Of a stretch of DNA of 64,000 nt, positions 60,474-64,000 are shown piece by piece. Below the pieces are notes generated by a model. The model saw only the letters and a list, made by a program, of their open reading frames with translations. It was not told where the DNA came from and did not search any database. Source of the DNA: Halomonas dongshanensis (lineage in GTDB: Bacteria > Pseudomonadota > Gammaproteobacteria > Pseudomonadales > Halomonadaceae); the NCBI RefSeq assembly GCF_024790395.1, contig NZ_JAJISC010000004.1:372001-436000 (forward strand). Direction: 5' to 3'. The translations under genes and the position numbers were made by a program. Positions within the stretch are counted from its first letter, which is position 1, and the number at the start of each line of letters is the position of its first letter.

Positions 60474-63146
60474 TTAGCTGGTCAGCGGATTGGGCTTGTT
60501 GGCATCGATGCCATACTTCTTCAGCGCCTCGCCTACCACCTTACGATCGACCTCGCCACGCTCGGCCAGCGCTCGCAGCGCCGCCACGACGACGAAGTTA
60601 CGGTCGACTTCGAAGAAGTGACGCAGCTTCTCGCGGGTATCGGAGCGGCCGAAGCCGTCGGTGCCCAGCACGGTGTAATCGCCCGGCACCCACGCGCGGA
60701 CTTGGTCGGCGTAGAGCTTCATGTAGTCGGTCGAAGCGATCACCGGCCCTTCGCGTCCTTCCAGACACTGGGTGACGTGCGGCTTGGCTACCTCGGCATC
60801 CGGGTTGAGGAAGGCTTCACGGTCAAGCGTAAGCGCCTCACGACGCAGCTCGTTGAAGCTGGTTACGCTCCAGATGTCGGCGCCAATGCCCCACTCCTCG
60901 GCGAGCATCTCGGCGGCTGCCTCGACTTCGCGCAAGATGGTGCCCGACCCCAACAGCTGAACGCGGCCCTTGTCGCCTTGGGTTTCGCGCAGCAGGTACA
61001 TGCCTTTGATGATGTCATCGGCAGGTACGTTTTCGAGCTCAGGGTGCTCGTAGTTCTCGTTCATTACGGTAAGGTAGTAGAAGCAGTTCTCCTTGTCGGT
61101 GAACATGCGCTTCAGACCGTCGTGAACGATCACCGCCACTTCGTGAGCATAGGTCGGGTCGTAGCTTCTGCAGTTGGGAATGGTAGAGGCCTGAAGCAGG
61201 CTGTGACCATCCTGATGCTGCAGGCCTTCGCCGTTGAGCGTGGTGCGTCCTGCGGTGCCGCCGACCATAAAGCCGCGCGCCTGCAGGTCACCCGCAGCCC
61301 AAGCCAAGTCGCCGATACGCTGGAAGCCGAACATCGAGTAGTAGATGTAGAACGGCAGCAGAGGCAGATCGTGGTTGCTGTAGGAGGTCGCCGCCGCGAT
61401 CCACGCCGACATAGCGCCCGCTTCGGTGATGCCTTCCTCGAGAACCTGGCCCTTCTGGTCCTCGCGATAGAACATGATCTGGCCTTTATCGACCGGCTCG
61501 TACTTCTGCCCTTCGGAGGTGTAGATCCCCAACTGACGGAACATCCCTTCCATACCGAAGGTACGCGCTTCGTCGGGGATGATCGGCACGACCTGCTTAC
61601 CCAGCGTCTTGTCTTTGACAAGGCCGGTCAGAACGCGCACGAACGCCATGGTGGTAGAGATTTCACGGCCCTTGGAACCGCCCAGCTGCGAGGCGAAAAT
61701 CTTCTCTTCCAGCGAAGGGATCTCCAGCGCCTTGAAGTCGCTCTGACGGCTTGGCAGGTAGCCACCCAGACGCTCACGCTGCAGATGCATGTACTTCATT
61801 TCCGGCGACTCGTCGTCGGGCTTGTAGTACGGCACGTCTTTGAGCTGTTCGTCGCTGAGCGGAATACCGAAGCGGTCGCGGAATTTCTTCAGCGCATCGT
61901 ACTCCATGCTCTTGACCTGGTGGGCTTCGTTGGCCGCTTCGCCGTCGCCGCTGCCCATGCCGTAGCCCTTGACGGTGTGCGCCAGGATGACAGTAGGCTT
62001 GCCGTTGGCGTTGTTGACCGCCTCGTGGTAAGCCGCATAAACCTTGAACGGATCGTGACCGCCGCGGTTGAGCTTCCAGATGTCCTCGTCGGACATATCT
62101 TTGACCATGGCTTCGGTTTCGGGATATTTACCGAAGAAGTGCTCACGCGTGTAAGCGCCGCCATTGGCCTTGTAGTTCTGGTACTCGCCGTCGACCGCTT
62201 CGTCCATCCGTTTTTGCAGGATGCCCTTCTTGTCCTGCTCGAACAGCGAATCCCAGTGGCGGCCCCAAACGACCTTGATCACGTTCCAGCCCGCACCGCG
62301 GAAAACGCCTTCGAGCTCGTCCATGACGCGGGAGTTACCGCGCACTGGGCCGTCAAGACGCTGCAGGTTGCAGTTGATGACGAAGATCAGGCTGTCGAGG
62401 TTCTCGCGCCCCGCCAGCGAAATGGCGCCGAGGGATTCCGGCTCGTCGCACTCGCCGTCGCCCATGAAGCACCAGATCTTACGGTCTTTCATGTCTTTCA
62501 TTTCACGCTGATGAAGGTACTTCATCACGTGCGCCTGGTAGATCGCCTGGATCGGCCCAAGCCCCATGGAAACCGTGGGGAACTGCCAGTAGTCCGGCAT
62601 CAGCCAGGGGTGCGGGTAGGAGGAGAGGCCATCGCCATCCACTTCCTGACGGAACTTGTCCATCTGCTCTTCGGAGAGCCGCCCTTCCAGATAGGAGCGC
62701 GCGTAAATACCCGGCGCCACGTGGCCCTGGATGTAGATCAGGTCACCACCGAAGTCGCCGTGGGGGGCGCGGAAGAAATGGTTGAAGCCCACATCGTAGA
62801 GGGTGGCCGAGGACATGAAGCTGGCAATGTGGCCGCCGAGCCCCGGGTTGGCGCGGTTATTACGAATCACCTGCGCAATCGCGTTGTAGCGGATCAAAGA
62901 GCGAATGCGACGCTCCATGAACAGATCGCCCGGCATGGGCGCTTCGCGATGTACGGGGATCGTATTACGGTGCGGGGTGGTCACCGAGAAGGGCACCTTC
63001 ATTCCGTCCCGGCGCATACGATCCGCCAAGCGGGTCATCAGGTAGCGGGCACGATCTTCGCCCTCACGATCCAGAACCGATTCCAGGGATTCAAGCCACT
63101 CCGTGGTTTCGACCGGATCGAGATCTTCTCTTGTCTCCAGACTCAT
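60474..63146 (-). CDS. aceE: Pyruvate dehydrogenase E1 component
   Basis: An 890-residue homodimeric E1 that decarboxylates pyruvate with thiamine diphosphate. The ThDP motif GDGECDEPESLGAISLAGRENLDSLIFVINCN lies near 229-262, with GGHIASFMSSATLYDVGFNHF near 107 and the transketolase-like C-terminal domain, including GRTTLNGEGLQHQDGHS near 630. GGAGAG precedes the ATG at 63146. It leads the aceE-aceF operon. The lpd subunit is not next to it. Confidence 0.97.
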   Translation of the reverse strand: MSLETREDLDPVETTEWLESLESVLDREGEDRARYLMTRLADRMRRDGMKVPFSVTTPHRNTIPVHREAPMPGDLFMERRIRSLIRYNAIAQVIRNNRANPGLGGHIASFMSSATLYDVGFNHFFRAPHGDFGGDLIYIQGHVAPGIYARSYLEGRLSEEQMDKFRQEVDGDGLSSYPHPWLMPDYWQFPTVSMGLGPIQAIYQAHVMKYLHQREMKDMKDRKIWCFMGDGECDEPESLGAISLAGRENLDSLIFVINCNLQRLDGPVRGNSRVMDELEGVFRGAGWNVIKVVWGRHWDSLFEQDKKGILQKRMDEAVDGEYQNYKANGGAYTREHFFGKYPETEAMVKDMSDEDIWKLNRGGHDPFKVYAAYHEAVNNANGKPTVILAHTVKGYGMGSGDGEAANEAHQVKSMEYDALKKFRDRFGIPLSDEQLKDVPYYKPDDESPEMKYMHLQRERLGGYLPSRQSDFKALEIPSLEEKIFASQLGGSKGREISTTMAFVRVLTGLVKDKTLGKQVVPIIPDEARTFGMEGMFRQLGIYTSEGQKYEPVDKGQIMFYREDQKGQVLEEGITEAGAMSAWIAAATSYSNHDLPLLPFYIYYSMFGFQRIGDLAWAAGDLQARGFMVGGTAGRTTLNGEGLQHQDGHSLLQASTIPNCRSYDPTYAHEVAVIVHDGLKRMFTDKENCFYYLTVMNENYEHPELENVPADDIIKGMYLLRETQGDKGRVQLLGSGTILREVEAAAEMLAEEWGIGADIWSVTSFNELRREALTLDREAFLNPDAEVAKPHVTQCLEGREGPVIASTDYMKLYADQVRAWVPGDYTVLGTDGFGRSDTREKLRHFFEVDRNFVVVAALRALAERGEVDRKVVGEALKKYGIDANKPNPLTS

Positions 63147-63629
63147 AGAGGTCTCTCCGAATGACGATAAATGACGATGAGCCCCGCCAACCCAAAGGGG
63201 GCCAGGGGCGACGGCAGCCAGCGTTGGCGATCAGCCGGAGTATGCTGACTGGTGCCCGTCGAGCAGGGGTATGGCGCTATGTTGGCCCGATGTTCAAGGT
63301 GCTGAACGTTCGCTAATGTAGTAATGCTACATACACGTCGTAAAACCAGCTCCCCCAAAACCCGGTCTCTTGGGTAAAAACCTATGCCGTAGGCAAAATC
63401 TGGGCTTGGGGCAAAAAATAAGCCTTTTGTATAGGTGAAGATACCTTAAAGTCGCTACGCTGCCAATTGCAGCGAATATGAAAATTCTATCCAAAACAAT
63501 ATATTGCACCGCAGCATTAGGCTTTCATGAACAACTAATAGCCCTCTTTTGGGGCCAAGAAGTGGCTTAACCTGAGGCTCGACCGACCTCAAATGTAGTT
63601 TTCTAACTACCGTTTCATTCTTCGCCCAA
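63147..63629. promoter_or_regulatory. Intergenic region upstream of aceE with an inverted repeat
   Basis: 480 bases with no supported gene. ATGTAG-TAATG-CTACAT at 63316-63332 is a perfect 6-base inverted repeat, about 170 bases before aceE, and the sequence around it is AT-rich, fitting a promoter with an operator. No PdhR-type TGGT-N3-ACCA site is seen. Confidence 0.4.
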
Positions 63630-64000
63630 TCAATGACTTGTGTTTAGCTTCCGCCAATAGACCCAGTCGAAGGCTGGCCCAGGATCGCTTTTGCGCAGCG
63701 GCGCCACCTGGGCATGCCCAGCGATACGTGTCTCGTCGATGGCGGGGTAGCACTCTTTGAGCCAGGCCACGGCGTCAGTGAGCGTTTGGTATTGGGCCCG
63801 GGTAAAGGGAGTGTCATCGTCGCCTTCGAGCTCGATGCCCACGGCGAAGTCGTTGAGGTTGCCTCGCACCTCCCCTAGGCGCGCGTCCCACCAGCGCGAG
63901 CGACCGGCGTGCCAGGCGCGCCGGTCGGTATCGACGAACTGTACGCACTCACCGTCGCGTCGAATCAGCAGATGCGCCGAGACCCGAAGCGTAGCGATGT
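63630..64000 (-). CDS. ampD: 1,6-anhydro-N-acetylmuramyl-L-alanine amidase AmpD (partial, 5' end outside window)
   Basis: The 3' 123 codons of an amidase_2 enzyme that releases peptides from anhydro-muropeptides during wall recycling. Visible are VSAHLLIRRDGECVQFVD and RAWHAGRSRWW (zinc histidine in AWHAG), FAVGIELEGDDD, and AGHAQVAPLRKSDPGPAFDW with the second zinc histidine and the catalytic K/D motif. The N-terminus lies beyond base 64000. It reads toward aceE in the same direction. Confidence 0.93.
   Translation of the reverse strand, partial: IATLRVSAHLLIRRDGECVQFVDTDRRAWHAGRSRWWDARLGEVRGNLNDFAVGIELEGDDDTPFTRAQYQTLTDAVAWLKECYPAIDETRIAGHAQVAPLRKSDPGPAFDWVYWRKLNTSH

Noticed and set aside
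60618..63164. An 848-codon open frame on the plus strand opposite aceE
   Set aside because: It is the antisense shadow of aceE, lacks any family motif and reflects the low stop-codon density of GC-rich coding DNA.

Overview
The window looks like chromosomal DNA of a high-GC, aerobic, marine or halophilic gammaproteobacterium. A Halomonas-like organism (Halomonadaceae) is the best fit. The grounds are the acs/CrbSR/ActP-type acetate block, an Anr-hemN block of pseudomonad type, a phasin, several TRAP and NCS1 transporters, and Pseudomonas/Azotobacter-like pyruvate dehydrogenase E2 sequence. This is inferred from gene content and protein style, not from a marker-gene comparison. I see no insertion sequence, prophage or CRISPR array.

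Layout. (1) 0.2-12 kb is a purine-ureide island: allA, allE, an RpiR regulator, a YfcC-type carrier, puuE allantoinase, an allantoin/hydantoin racemase, two tandem NCS1 permeases, a GntR regulator, uraH and uraD. Its end product is glyoxylate. Palindromes of the form TTGTATACAA sit in both divergent promoter regions and are probable operators of the GntR protein. (2) 12-16 kb holds a phasin, a glutathione S-transferase-like protein, an LldP lactate/glycolate permease and a gamma-carbonic-anhydrase-like protein. (3) 16.3-25.6 kb is one tightly spaced minus-strand operon: a TRAP transporter (dctPQM), a crotonase-fold protein, a CaiB-type CoA-transferase, a glyoxylate-type class V aminotransferase and a 1000-residue FAD/Fe-S D-2-hydroxyacid dehydrogenase. 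A divergent DUF336 protein and a GntR regulator flank it. I cannot assign its substrate; it is the best candidate here for an undescribed catabolic system. (4) 27-32.6 kb is glycolate oxidase (glcDEFG) with divergent glcC. Regions 1, 3 and 4 all centre on glyoxylate or glycolate.

(5) 32.7-33.3 kb is a minus-strand tRNA operon, Val-Asp-Asp-Val-Asp in transcription order. (6) 33.6-40.4 kb resembles the accessory end of a cbb3-oxidase locus (CcoI-like protein, SafE-like membrane protein, hemN, anr, ttcA), but the CcoI-like protein has lost the whole catalytic headpiece of a P-type ATPase and a putative siderophore esterase sits in the middle. (7) 40.5-53.3 kb is an acetate module: a degenerate DnaQ-like protein, a cNMP/CBS/DUF294 protein, a DUF4212 + ActP-like symporter pair, an orphan membrane protein, the CrbS-like hybrid kinase, CrbR and acs. 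(8) 53.5-64 kb is mostly housekeeping: sprT-like, UPF0149, cardiolipin synthase, rsmJ-tsaB, adk, aceF-aceE and the 3' part of ampD running off the right edge.

Start codons were chosen from visible Shine-Dalgarno sequences and family length. Several differ from the longest open frame, including GTG starts (RpiR, racemase, GntR, gamma-CA) and a TTG start (aceF).
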